This document shows positions 38,855-46,784 of a DNA stretch of 64,000 bases, piece after piece. Numbering within the stretch: position 1 is the stretch's first letter; every line of letters starts with the position of its first letter. The translations under genes were made by a program, and so were the position numbers. Where the stretch lies: assembly GCF_022808325.1 (NCBI RefSeq), contig NZ_JALGCL010000001.1:1072554-1136553 (forward strand), given 5' to 3'. The notes below the pieces were generated by a model. The model was not told where the DNA came from and did no database searches. It saw nothing but the letters and a program-made list of their open reading frames with translations. The stretch is from Cognatiluteimonas sedimenti. GTDB taxonomy: Bacteria > Pseudomonadota > Gammaproteobacteria > Xanthomonadales > Xanthomonadaceae.

Positions 38855-39964
38855 TTACTGTTCCGGCGATGCCGATGGCCGCGGCGGCCACACCGTCTTG
38901 GCCAGCAATTCGTCGTCCCAGTCGAACGCCAGCGCGCCATCGCGCAGCAGCAGGTTGGCGAAATTGAACACGTTGCGGGCATACATCTCGCTGGCGTGCA
39001 GCGCACCCAGGCTGGCAAGGTCCAGTGGCCCCGCAACCAGGACCCCGTCGTGCTCGATGGTGTCGCCGGGGCGGGTGAACTCGCAGTTGCCGCCGGTCTC
39101 GGCTGCCAGGTCGACGATCACGCTGCCGGGCTTCATGCCGGTCACCATCGCCGCGCTGACGATCTTCGGCGCCGGGCGTCCGGGGACCGCGGCGGTGCAG
39201 ACGACTACGTCGACGGTCTTCAGGTGTTCGCCCAGCCGGCGCTGTTGCTCGACGCGTTCCTCGTCGGTGAGCGCGCGCGCGTAGCCGCCCTCGCCCACCG
39301 CGCTGACGCCCAGGTCGAGGAACTTGCCGCCGAGCGACTCGATCTGCTCGCGCGTTTCGGGCCGCACGTCGAAGCCCTCGACCTGCGCACCGAGGCGCTT
39401 CGCGGTCGCGATCGCCTGCAGGCCGGCGACGCCGGCGCCCACCACCAGAACTTTCGATGGCCGGATCGTGCCGGCGGCAGTGGTCAGCATCGGGAAGAAT
39501 CGCGGCGCCAGCTGCGCGGCGATCAGCATCGCCTTGTAACCGGCCATGCCGGCCTGCGAGCTGAGCACGTCCATCGCCTGCGCGCGGGTGGTGCGCGGCA
39601 GTCGTTCCAGCGGGAAGGCGACGACACCCAGCGCTTCCAGCGCCGCCGCGCGCGCCGGATCGGCCTGGGGTTGCAGCATGCCGACCAGCACCGCGCCATG
39701 CTGCAGGCGGGCGATCACGTCGGCGGGCGGCGGCTGCACGCACAACACCAGGTCGGCGGCAGCCAGCGCGTCATCGGCACTGTCGACCAGTTGCGCGCCG
39801 GCATCGACGTAGGCCAGGTCGGGAAAATGCGCGCCGCGGCCGAGCCCGCGCTCGGCCCGCACGATGGCGCCGGCGGCAACGAGTTTCCTGCACGTTTCCG
39901 GGGTCACCGCGACGCGGCACTCGCCGGCCGCGGTCTCTCGCGCCACTCCAATGATCACCGCCAT
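38855..39964 (-). CDS. pntAa: NAD(P) transhydrogenase subunit alpha, part 1 (NAD-binding)
   Basis: The 369-residue soluble domain I protein has the RQD-type region (VTPETCRKLVAAGA), the SSQAGMAGYKAML block, and the NAD-binding Rossmann loop VLVVGAGVAGLQAIATAKRL (about residues 164-183). It binds NAD(H) and passes hydride to domain III of PntB. ATG at 39964 is used; GTG five codons upstream is possible. Its partner genes pntAb-pntB lie beyond a 2.4-kb opposite-strand cassette. Confidence 0.93.
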   Translation of the reverse strand: MAVIIGVARETAAGECRVAVTPETCRKLVAAGAIVRAERGLGRGAHFPDLAYVDAGAQLVDSADDALAAADLVLCVQPPPADVIARLQHGAVLVGMLQPQADPARAAALEALGVVAFPLERLPRTTRAQAMDVLSSQAGMAGYKAMLIAAQLAPRFFPMLTTAAGTIRPSKVLVVGAGVAGLQAIATAKRLGAQVEGFDVRPETREQIESLGGKFLDLGVSAVGEGGYARALTDEERVEQQRRLGEHLKTVDVVVCTAAVPGRPAPKIVSAAMVTGMKPGSVIVDLAAETGGNCEFTRPGDTIEHDGVLVAGPLDLASLGALHASEMYARNVFNFANLLLRDGALAFDWDDELLAKTVWPPRPSASPEQ

Positions 39965-40022
39965 GCCCGGCTCCGCCACATCGATCCACGCATCCTAGCG
40001 AATGCGGGGCCGGCGTGCGCCG

Positions 40023-42251
40023 TCAGGCGGCGCGGACGACCGATTGCGCCAGCGTCTGCCTGACCTGGCGCATGGCCTGGTCGAACGGCATTTCATCGGC
40101 CTCGGCGAACAGGTGCCCGCTCTTGACCAGGGCGGCCAGCTGTTCCGGCGACGCCACCAGCTTGCGCACGCCACGGCGGTTGACCAGCAGCAGGCGCGAG
40201 GTCAGCGGGCTGATCCACGCGACCTTGACCGAGCCTTCCACGCCCTGTTCGTCGAACAGGCGCATCCAGTCCCCCGGGCGCAGCGCATGCATGCGCTGCG
40301 CCACCTCGGGATCGAACTCGAGGGTCGCGCTGCCGCCCACCACCTGCAGCAACCTCGTGTCGTCGCTGTCGTCGGCCAGTTGCGGCATCCCCGGCTGCGC
40401 GTGCAGTTCGCGCGGCGCGTCGGGGAATGCCAGGGTACGCGCCAGGCCCGCCATCCATTCGCTGGCGACCTGGTCGTCGAGGCCGGAACTGGACAGGCAT
40501 TCAACCAGCCCGGCGTGCAGCGCCAGCACGCGCCCGGCGACACTGCTCCCGGCGCCGCGGGCGGCTGCCTCGTCGACCGCGACCAGCTCGTCGGCCAGCG
40601 CCAGCACCTTGGCGTGGTGTTCGGATGCCTGGCCCTCGCGCAACAGCACCTGCACGAGGTGGTGCTGCCAGTGGCGTTCGAGGAACTGCGCGATGGTCGG
40701 GGTCAGGGTGCGCCCGGACATGCGTTGTGCCAATGCCGCCGCCGCCTGCAGGCGCGCCTGCAGCAGCCGCTCGCGCCCGTGCACGGTTTCGGCCGAGCGG
40801 CGCTCGACCACCTCGGCGCGGCGCCGCTGCTGTTGCAGGAGGTCCTGCAGTTCGTTGGCAGTCAACTCGAAGATCGCCAGGTCCTCGTTGTACTCGGCGA
40901 CGACGCGCGCGACCAGCGCGTTGGCGCGCTGCAGTAGTTCGCGATCCTGAGGCGAGGCGCCATCGTTGCTTTCGCAGCTCAACGCCAGCACATCGAGCAG
41001 GCGGCGCGCCGGATGGTCCGGGCGCACGAACAGGTTCTCGTCGGTCAGCGCGACCTTGACGTAGGACATCACCAGCCGCGCGAACATGTGCCGCGACTCC
41101 TGCACCAGCGCGTGGCTCTTGAGCAGCGACTCGAACAGCAGGCCGGTGAGGTCGATCGCGTCCTCCTGCTGCTGGTCCAGGCGCGTGCTGTCCGGATCCA
41201 GCCCGAGCCGGCGCGCGCCTTCGAGCAATTCCTCGCGGATCGATTCGTTCAAGCCGCACTTGCCGGCAAGCGCCGCTTCGAACTGGCGCACGTTGTCGCG
41301 TTGCAGGAGCGAGGCCACGCTGACCAGTTCCTGCACCCGCAGCTCGCGACGCTCGGCCAGGCGGCGCTCGGGTGCATGCTCGCTGGGCACCGTCTGGTCG
41401 GCGAGCATGCCCTCACGCCACTGGTGCAGCATGTCGCGCAGGCGCTGGTGGCGGACCCGCGCCTCGGCGGACGTGCGGAACACGTCGGCACCCGCTGGCG
41501 CGGGCGCCGCCTCGGGCGTTTCGATTGGCGCTGGCGGCACCACGGGCACGAAGCCGCCATCGGCGGCTTGCGCCGGCGCGGTACCCTCACGGCGCGCGTC
41601 CGCGTGGTAGCCGTTCGCGGCCAACTGGGTGTTGAGCCGGCCGTACAACTCGCCGAGCACCTTGGCCAGCTCCTGCTCGTACTGGCGGAACAGCAACGGC
41701 TGCAGCGTCTCGGAGATGTCGGCGTCGCGGAACGTCTGCAGGAACGCGCCGGCCAGCCGGGTGGCGCCGATCGGATTGGCATTGGCGGGCGCGCCGAGCG
41801 CATCGGCCAGGGCCTCGAAGCGAAGGTCCAGCATTTCCAGCGGACGCTGGTAGCGGCGGCCAATGGACTCGGCCAGGCGCTGGCCGGCGAGGTGGAACTC
41901 GAGCTCGCTTTCCCGCACCAGTCCCAACGGCGCGCCGGACTTGCCGAAGTAACCGCCTCCGCGGAAATCGTCGAAGCTCCGCGCGATCAGTTCGCGGTAG
42001 CGCATCACGAACCCGGCGCTACGCTGGCGCAGGGCCAGCACCGTCATCAGGTCTTTGCGCTGCGCGATGCCGCTGCCGCTGCCGCTGCCGCTGCCAATGC
42101 GCAGACTATCGTGCAGCTGGTCCTCGATCGGTCGATACAGGCCGCCCGGCACCGCGCCGAGTTGCTCGACGGCAATGCGCTTGAGTTCGTCGAGCAGGCG
42201 CGCTGGATCGGATGCCGCCACGGTGGCCAGGCCGGTAGGATGTGTCGACAC
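40023..42251 (-). CDS. DUF1631 family protein
   Basis: The 742-residue soluble, helix-rich protein fits DUF1631 (PGGLYRPIEDQLHDSL near the N-terminus; YVKVALTDENLFVRPDHPAR, about residues 430-450; GDWMRLFDEQGVEGSVKVAW in the C-terminal PilZ-like part). DUF1631 proteins are often linked to c-di-GMP through that PilZ-like domain. GTG at 42251 is the likely start; the frame is open upstream. A hexanucleotide tract encodes (Gly-Ser)4 near residue 35. Confidence 0.82.
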   Translation of the reverse strand: MSTHPTGLATVAASDPARLLDELKRIAVEQLGAVPGGLYRPIEDQLHDSLRIGSGSGSGSGIAQRKDLMTVLALRQRSAGFVMRYRELIARSFDDFRGGGYFGKSGAPLGLVRESELEFHLAGQRLAESIGRRYQRPLEMLDLRFEALADALGAPANANPIGATRLAGAFLQTFRDADISETLQPLLFRQYEQELAKVLGELYGRLNTQLAANGYHADARREGTAPAQAADGGFVPVVPPAPIETPEAAPAPAGADVFRTSAEARVRHQRLRDMLHQWREGMLADQTVPSEHAPERRLAERRELRVQELVSVASLLQRDNVRQFEAALAGKCGLNESIREELLEGARRLGLDPDSTRLDQQQEDAIDLTGLLFESLLKSHALVQESRHMFARLVMSYVKVALTDENLFVRPDHPARRLLDVLALSCESNDGASPQDRELLQRANALVARVVAEYNEDLAIFELTANELQDLLQQQRRRAEVVERRSAETVHGRERLLQARLQAAAALAQRMSGRTLTPTIAQFLERHWQHHLVQVLLREGQASEHHAKVLALADELVAVDEAAARGAGSSVAGRVLALHAGLVECLSSSGLDDQVASEWMAGLARTLAFPDAPRELHAQPGMPQLADDSDDTRLLQVVGGSATLEFDPEVAQRMHALRPGDWMRLFDEQGVEGSVKVAWISPLTSRLLLVNRRGVRKLVASPEQLAALVKSGHLFAEADEMPFDQAMRQVRQTLAQSVVRAA
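42069..42096. repeat. Hexanucleotide tract in the DUF1631 gene
   Basis: Four to five tandem cgctgc units encode alternating Gly and Ser on the minus strand. Length changes by one unit would keep the frame, so this could vary between strains without inactivating the protein. Confidence 0.8.
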
Positions 42252-42351
42252 GATATACCCTGGTGCCGCTGACGTATTGCGGCAGAATGCGACGTGAACG
42301 AGAGCATAGTGGCACCATGGTTGCAGTCCACATCCAGCTTCGGAATCTGTG

Positions 42352-42951
42352 ATGCCAGTCCCAAACCCGGCCGGAACGGCCAGCAGCTGCCTTGCCTGCC
42401 TGAACGCGCGGCGCTCGGTCCCCGCCCGGCAACTGGCGGGCCCTGGTCCCGACGCGGAAACCCTGGAACGCATGCTGGGCGCAGCGGTCCGGGTCCCCGA
42501 CCACGGCAAACGCACGCCCTGGCGTTTCCTGCGCATCGCCGGCGACGCCCGCCATGCACTGGGCGAGGCGTTGGTGGCGCGTGCACTGCAGCATGATCCC
42601 GTCGCCGGCGCGGCGATGATCGACAAGGACCGGCAACGGTTCGCGCATGCGCCACTGGTGATCGCGGTGATCGCCAGGCTCGGACCCGACGAGAAGATCC
42701 CAGAGTCCGAACGCTTCTCCTCGGCCAGTTGCGTGTGCTTCGCGCTGCTGCAGGCGGCCCAGGCCTGCGGTTTCGGCGCGCAATGGCTGACCGGATGGCC
42801 GGCCTACGACGAAGCGATCCGGCGCCTGCTCGGCGTGGGCGCCCACGAGCGGATCGCCGGTTTCATCCACATCGGCACGCCGAAGCTGGAAGCACCCGAA
42901 CGCGAACGGCCCGATCCCGGCGCCCTGCTGACCGACTGGATTCCGGCATGA
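42352..42951 (+). CDS. Nitroreductase family protein (YdjA-like)
   Basis: The 199-residue protein has RRSVPARQLAGP near the N-terminus with the FMN-binding Arg-Arg-Ser, VPDHGKRTPWRFLRI (about residues 48-62) and an AAQACGFGAQWLTGW block. These fit the single-domain YdjA subgroup of FMN-dependent nitroreductases. The physiological substrate is unknown. It overlaps the exonuclease gene by ATGA. Confidence 0.87.
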   Translation: MPVPNPAGTASSCLACLNARRSVPARQLAGPGPDAETLERMLGAAVRVPDHGKRTPWRFLRIAGDARHALGEALVARALQHDPVAGAAMIDKDRQRFAHAPLVIAVIARLGPDEKIPESERFSSASCVCFALLQAAQACGFGAQWLTGWPAYDEAIRRLLGVGAHERIAGFIHIGTPKLEAPERERPDPGALLTDWIPA

Positions 42952-43901
42952 CGCCCCTCGACGCGGACGTGCCGGCTGCCGACGCCGGGCGGCACGCAGG
43001 GCCCGTCCTCTACCTCGTCGACGCCAGCCTGTACGTGTTCCGCGCCTGGCACTCGATGCCCGACGACTTCCGCGATGCCGATGGCTGGCCGACCAACGCC
43101 GTGCACGGTTTCGCCCGCTTCCTGCTGGAACTGCTGGACCGCGCGCGCCCGCAGCACATCGCCGTGGCTTTCGACGAGGCGCTGGACTCGTGCTTCCGCA
43201 ACGCGCTGTACCCGGCCTACAAGGCCAACCGCGAGCCGGCGCCGGAGGAACTCAAGCGTCAGTTCGGGCAATGCAAGGCGCTGTGCGCCGCGCTTGGGCT
43301 GGTCACGCTGGCGCACCGCGAGTACGAAGCCGACGACCTGATCGGCAGCGCGCTGCGCCACGCACGCGCGCACGGGCATCGCGGCGTGATCGTGTCGGCG
43401 GACAAGGACCTGTCGCAGCTGCTCGGCCAGCACGACGAGCAATGGGATTTCGCCCGCGGCCAACGTTGGGGCGCGGCCGGGGTCAAGGCGCGGCACGGCG
43501 TCGACGCCCACCAGATCGCCGACTACCTCGCGCTATGCGGCGACGCGGTCGACAACATCCCCGGGGTACCCGGCATCGGCGCCAAGACCGCGGCGATCCT
43601 GCTGGCGCATTTCGGCAGCCTCGATGCGCTGCTCGATCGCGTCGAGGAAATCCCCTACCTGCGCTTCCGCGGCGCCGCCGCGGCGGCCTCGAAACTGCGC
43701 GCGCACCGCGAACAGGCGCTGCTGTGCCGGCAGCTGAGCACGATCGAGCTCGATGCGCCGCTCGGCCACGACCGGGACTTTGCCCGCGCCGCCGCCGATG
43801 CCGTGGAGCTGCTGGCGCTGTGCGATGCCCTGGGGTTCGGGCCGATGACGCGCCGCCGCCTGCACCAGGCCGCCGGGCTGGACTACGCCACGCCGCAATG
43901 A
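42948..43901 (+). CDS. 5'-3' exonuclease (Pol I/Xni-like)
   Basis: The 317-residue protein matches the 5'-nuclease domain of DNA polymerase I without a polymerase. It shows LYLVDASLYVFRAWHSMP (metal Asp near residue 24), FDEALDSCFRNALYPAYKANR, EYEADDLIGSALRHAR, the Asp pair in VIVSADKDLSQLL, and the H3TH DNA-binding motif LCGDAVDNIPGVPGIGAKTA (about residues 195-214). It would act as a flap endonuclease/exonuclease. Confidence 0.9.
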   Translation: MTPLDADVPAADAGRHAGPVLYLVDASLYVFRAWHSMPDDFRDADGWPTNAVHGFARFLLELLDRARPQHIAVAFDEALDSCFRNALYPAYKANREPAPEELKRQFGQCKALCAALGLVTLAHREYEADDLIGSALRHARAHGHRGVIVSADKDLSQLLGQHDEQWDFARGQRWGAAGVKARHGVDAHQIADYLALCGDAVDNIPGVPGIGAKTAAILLAHFGSLDALLDRVEEIPYLRFRGAAAAASKLRAHREQALLCRQLSTIELDAPLGHDRDFARAAADAVELLALCDALGFGPMTRRRLHQAAGLDYATPQ

Positions 43902-43939
43902 CGACACCGGTCGTGACCGCCCCGCGCTAGCATCGCCCC

Positions 43940-44500
43940 ATGGACCACGCCGAAGAACTCAAGCTCCCGTCGGAAACGCTCTACGAAGGCAAGTGGCTGC
44001 GCCTGCGCCGCCGTGGCCGCTGGGAATACGCCGAACGCACCCACGCCGACGGCATGGCGGTGATCATCATCGCCGCCACTCCCGACGACCGGGTGCTGTT
44101 CGTCGAGCAGAGCCGCATCCCGCTGGGCGGCAGGACCATCGAGATGCCCGCCGGCCTGGTCGGCGACCAGCCCGGGGAAGACACGCTGGAGGACGCCGCG
44201 CGCCGCGAACTGATCGAGGAAACCGGCTGGCGCGCCGCGCACGTCGAGGTACTGCTGGTAGGCCCGACCTCGTCGGGCATGAGCAACGAGCGCATCGCCT
44301 TCGTCCGCGCCACCGGCCTGGAACGCGTGGGGCCCGGGGGCGGCGACAGCACCGAGGACATCATCGTCCACGAAGTCCCGCGCAACCAGGCGCCCGCATG
44401 GCTGATGCAAAAACGCAGCGAAGGCTACGAACTCGACCTCAAGCTCTGGGGCGGGCTGTGGATGCTGGAGCGCAACCCCGATGGCACGCCGATTCGATGA
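43940..44500 (+). CDS. Nudix hydrolase, probable ADP-ribose pyrophosphatase
   Basis: The 186-residue protein has a Nudix box running from AGLVGDQPGEDTLEDAA to RRELIEETGW (about residues 73-98), with the catalytic RREL-x-EE-x-G core intact. The box is three residues longer than in E. coli NudF. The beta-strand IEMPAGLVGD and the downstream PTSSGMSNE loop fit ADP-ribose pyrophosphatases. It cleaves nucleoside diphosphates linked to another moiety. Confidence 0.88.
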   Translation: MDHAEELKLPSETLYEGKWLRLRRRGRWEYAERTHADGMAVIIIAATPDDRVLFVEQSRIPLGGRTIEMPAGLVGDQPGEDTLEDAARRELIEETGWRAAHVEVLLVGPTSSGMSNERIAFVRATGLERVGPGGGDSTEDIIVHEVPRNQAPAWLMQKRSEGYELDLKLWGGLWMLERNPDGTPIR

Positions 44501-44667
44501 CCGCCTCGCGACCTCCTGCAGTGCGCTGACCGCGCCTGGAAACCAACTACGACGCGGGACCGTGCATGCGGGTTCGCCGTGGCGGCCAAAGGGCCTCAGG
44601 CCGGCATGGCGCCGGACCCAGGCTAGCTCGCCTGCCGACGGCAGGCGGCGGGTGGCAGCGGCGGCCG

Positions 44668-45609
44668 TCAGGCGAACCGGTCGGTGGCTTCGACCAGGGC
44701 GTGGACGTGCTCTTCCTCGAACGCGGAGTGGCCGGAGCCCGGGTTGATCACCAGTTCCGATTTCGGCCAGGCCTTGTGCAGGTCCCAGGCGTTCTGGATC
44801 GGGCAGACCACGTCGTAGCGGCCGTGCACGATCACGCCGGGGATGTCGGCGATCGCGTGCGCGTCGCGCAGCAACTGGTCCTCGACCTCGAAGAAGCCGC
44901 CATTGACGAAGTAATGGTTCTCGATCCGCGCGAACGCCAGCGCGAACGCGGCATCCTCGTGGCCGCTGACGAAATCGCTGTCCACGTGCAGGAAGCTGGT
45001 CGCCCCTTCCCACACGCTCCACGCGCGCGCGGCGGCCAGGCGGGTGGCTTCGCTGTCGGAGGTCAGGCGGCGGTGGAAGGCACTGATCAGGTCGGCGCGC
45101 TCGACTTCCGGGATCGCGGCGAGGTAGTGCTCCCATGCGTCGGGGAACAGGCGCGACGCGCCTTCCTGGTAGAACCATTCCAGCTCCCAGCGCCGCAGCA
45201 TGAAGATCCCGCGCAGCACCAGCTCGGTGACGCGCCTGGGATGCTTTTCGGCGTACGCCAGCGCCAGGGTCGAGCCCCAGCTGCCGCCGAACACCTGCCA
45301 GCGGTCGATGCGCAGCTTCTCGCGCAGCTTTTCGATGTCGGCGACCAGGTCCCAGGTGGTGTTGTCGACCAGGTCGGCGTGCGGCAGCGAGCGCCCGCTT
45401 CCGCGCTGGTCGAACAGCACGATGCGGTACTTCGCCGGGTCGTGGAAACGCCGCATCTTGGCGCTGCATCCGGCGCCGGGACCGCCGTGCAGCAGCACCA
45501 CCGGCTTGCCGTCGGGGTTGCCGCACTGCTCGTAGTAGAGCTTGTGGCGCGCGTCGACCTCGAGGGTGCCGCTGTCGTACGGTTCGATCTCGGGATAGAG
45601 CGTGCGCAT
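44668..45609 (-). CDS. pip: Proline iminopeptidase
   Basis: The 313-residue alpha/beta hydrolase of peptidase family S33 has the oxyanion HGGPGAG (residues 41-47), DQRGSGRS (68-75), the nucleophile elbow GGSWGS with Ser110, and catalytic Asp (HGRYDVVCP) and His (GSGHSAFEE). It removes N-terminal proline from peptides. The start is the ATG at 45609; the frame is open upstream into the REP cluster. Confidence 0.95.
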   Translation of the reverse strand: MRTLYPEIEPYDSGTLEVDARHKLYYEQCGNPDGKPVVLLHGGPGAGCSAKMRRFHDPAKYRIVLFDQRGSGRSLPHADLVDNTTWDLVADIEKLREKLRIDRWQVFGGSWGSTLALAYAEKHPRRVTELVLRGIFMLRRWELEWFYQEGASRLFPDAWEHYLAAIPEVERADLISAFHRRLTSDSEATRLAAARAWSVWEGATSFLHVDSDFVSGHEDAAFALAFARIENHYFVNGGFFEVEDQLLRDAHAIADIPGVIVHGRYDVVCPIQNAWDLHKAWPKSELVINPGSGHSAFEEEHVHALVEATDRFA

Positions 45610-45690
45610 GGGAGCTTCCGTGGTGCGATGGCGACAGTGTAACGGGCCGTCGCGGCTGCCTGGAACGCCGGCACTGCCGGCTGCTCCGGC

Positions 45691-45838
45691 AGGAGCGGCT
45701 TGCAGCCGCGAGCTCCTGCCCTTGCCGCGGCCCACCAGGAGCGACGCCAGTCGCGACCCATTGCCCTGGTGATCGCGTCTTGCGCCGTTCTTGCGGGACG
45801 GAGTGAGAAGCTCGCGGCCGCAAGCCGCTCCTACAAGG
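45691..45838. repeat. Composite REP element, copy A
   Basis: Three REP-type palindromes lie together: aggagcggcttgcagccgcgagct (45691-45714, forward, written here as one unit of 24 positions with core gcggct/agccgc), a short aggagcgacg form (45737-45758), and an inverted copy (45810-45837) differing by one base over 23. Spacings match copy B at 54.5 kb. The inverted copy supplies the TAG stop of prmC. Such elements are mobilised by TnpA-REP (RAYT) transposases in related bacteria. Confidence 0.8.
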
Positions 45839-46670
45839 GCGCGACGCCGGCGGGGATGCGGCCGAGCGTGACGCGGTCGCGGGCCTCGAGGTCGCGCTCG
45901 GTACTGACTTCGATGAAGCCTGCCTGCTGCAGCAGCGCGCGCACGGCAGTGCCCTGCTCCCAGCCGTGTTCGAGCAACAGCCAGCCGCCGGGAACCAGGC
46001 GTGCCGGCGCGTCACGGACGATCGCGCGGATCGCATCGAGCCCGTCATCGCCGGACGCCAGCGCGGCGTCCGGTTCGAAGCGCAGGTCGCCCTCGCCCAG
46101 GTGCGGATCCCCCGCGGCGATATACGGCGGATTGGCCGCGATCAGGTCGAAGCAGTCCCCAGCCAGCGGCGCGCACCAGTCGCCCTCGCGGGACTCGATG
46201 TTGGCGATGGCAAGCTCTGCAGCATTGCCGCGCGCAACCGCGAGCGCGGCGCTGCTCGCATCGGTGGCAACGACGCATGCGTGCGGGCGCTCGTGTGCCA
46301 GCGCCAGTGCGACCGCCCCGCTGCCGGTGCCGAGGTCGGCAACGCGCAGCGCGCGCTCCGGCGGCAGCCGTGCCAGCGCCAGTTCCACCAGGCGTTCGGT
46401 TTCCGGACGCGGGATCAGGGTATCGGGCGTGACCGCGAGCTCGAAGCGCCAGAAGCCGCGGCGACCGGTGAGGTAAGCGACCGGTTCGCCGGCTTCGCGG
46501 CGCGCGAGCAGCATCGCGAACGCGTCGGCGACCGCGCCATCGAGCTCGTCGTCGCCATGCGCGTACAGCCAGGAGCGCGGGCGCGCGGCGACATGCGCGA
46601 GCAGCACTGCCGCATCCGTGGCATCGATGCGAGTGGAGGCATCGCGGAGCAGGCGAGCGACTCGGGGCAT
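45831..46670 (-). CDS. prmC: Peptide chain release factor N5-glutamine methyltransferase
   Basis: The 279-residue SAM-dependent enzyme methylates the GGQ glutamine of release factors. It has an N-terminal helical domain, the SAM loop [16 protein letters not shown] (about residues 112-127) and the catalytic [12 protein letters not shown] (about residues 175-186). Its stop codon TAG is the one within the REP core TTGTAGGAGCGG. The gene is remote from prfA here, unlike E. coli. Confidence 0.94.
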   Translation of the reverse strand: MPRVARLLRDASTRIDATDAAVLLAHVAARPRSWLYAHGDDELDGAVADAFAMLLARREAGEPVAYLTGRRGFWRFELAVTPDTLIPRPETERLVELALARLPPERALRVADLGTGSGAVALALAHERPHACVVATDASSAALAVARGNAAELAIANIESREGDWCAPLAGDCFDLIAANPPYIAAGDPHLGEGDLRFEPDAALASGDDGLDAIRAIVRDAPARLVPGGWLLLEHGWEQGTAVRALLQQAGFIEVSTERDLEARDRVTLGRIPAGVAPL

Positions 46671-46703
46671 GGCGACATGGTAGCCGCGCGCGCGGCCTCG
46701 GCG

Positions 46704-46734
46704 AAAAAAGATCGCCGGCGCTGGGCCGGCGATC
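46704..46734 (-). terminator. Intrinsic terminator of the M1 aminopeptidase gene
   Basis: A perfect 10-bp stem, GATCGCCGGC/GCCGGCGATC with a 5-base loop (46710-46734), is followed on the minus strand by TTTTTT. It lies about 50 bases after the stop codon and before prmC, so prmC must have its own promoter or rely on readthrough. Confidence 0.9.
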
Positions 46735-46784
46735 CGTGCTGCGTTGCTGGCGGGTCGCGAATCGCGTCGCTCCCGCACGGGCTG

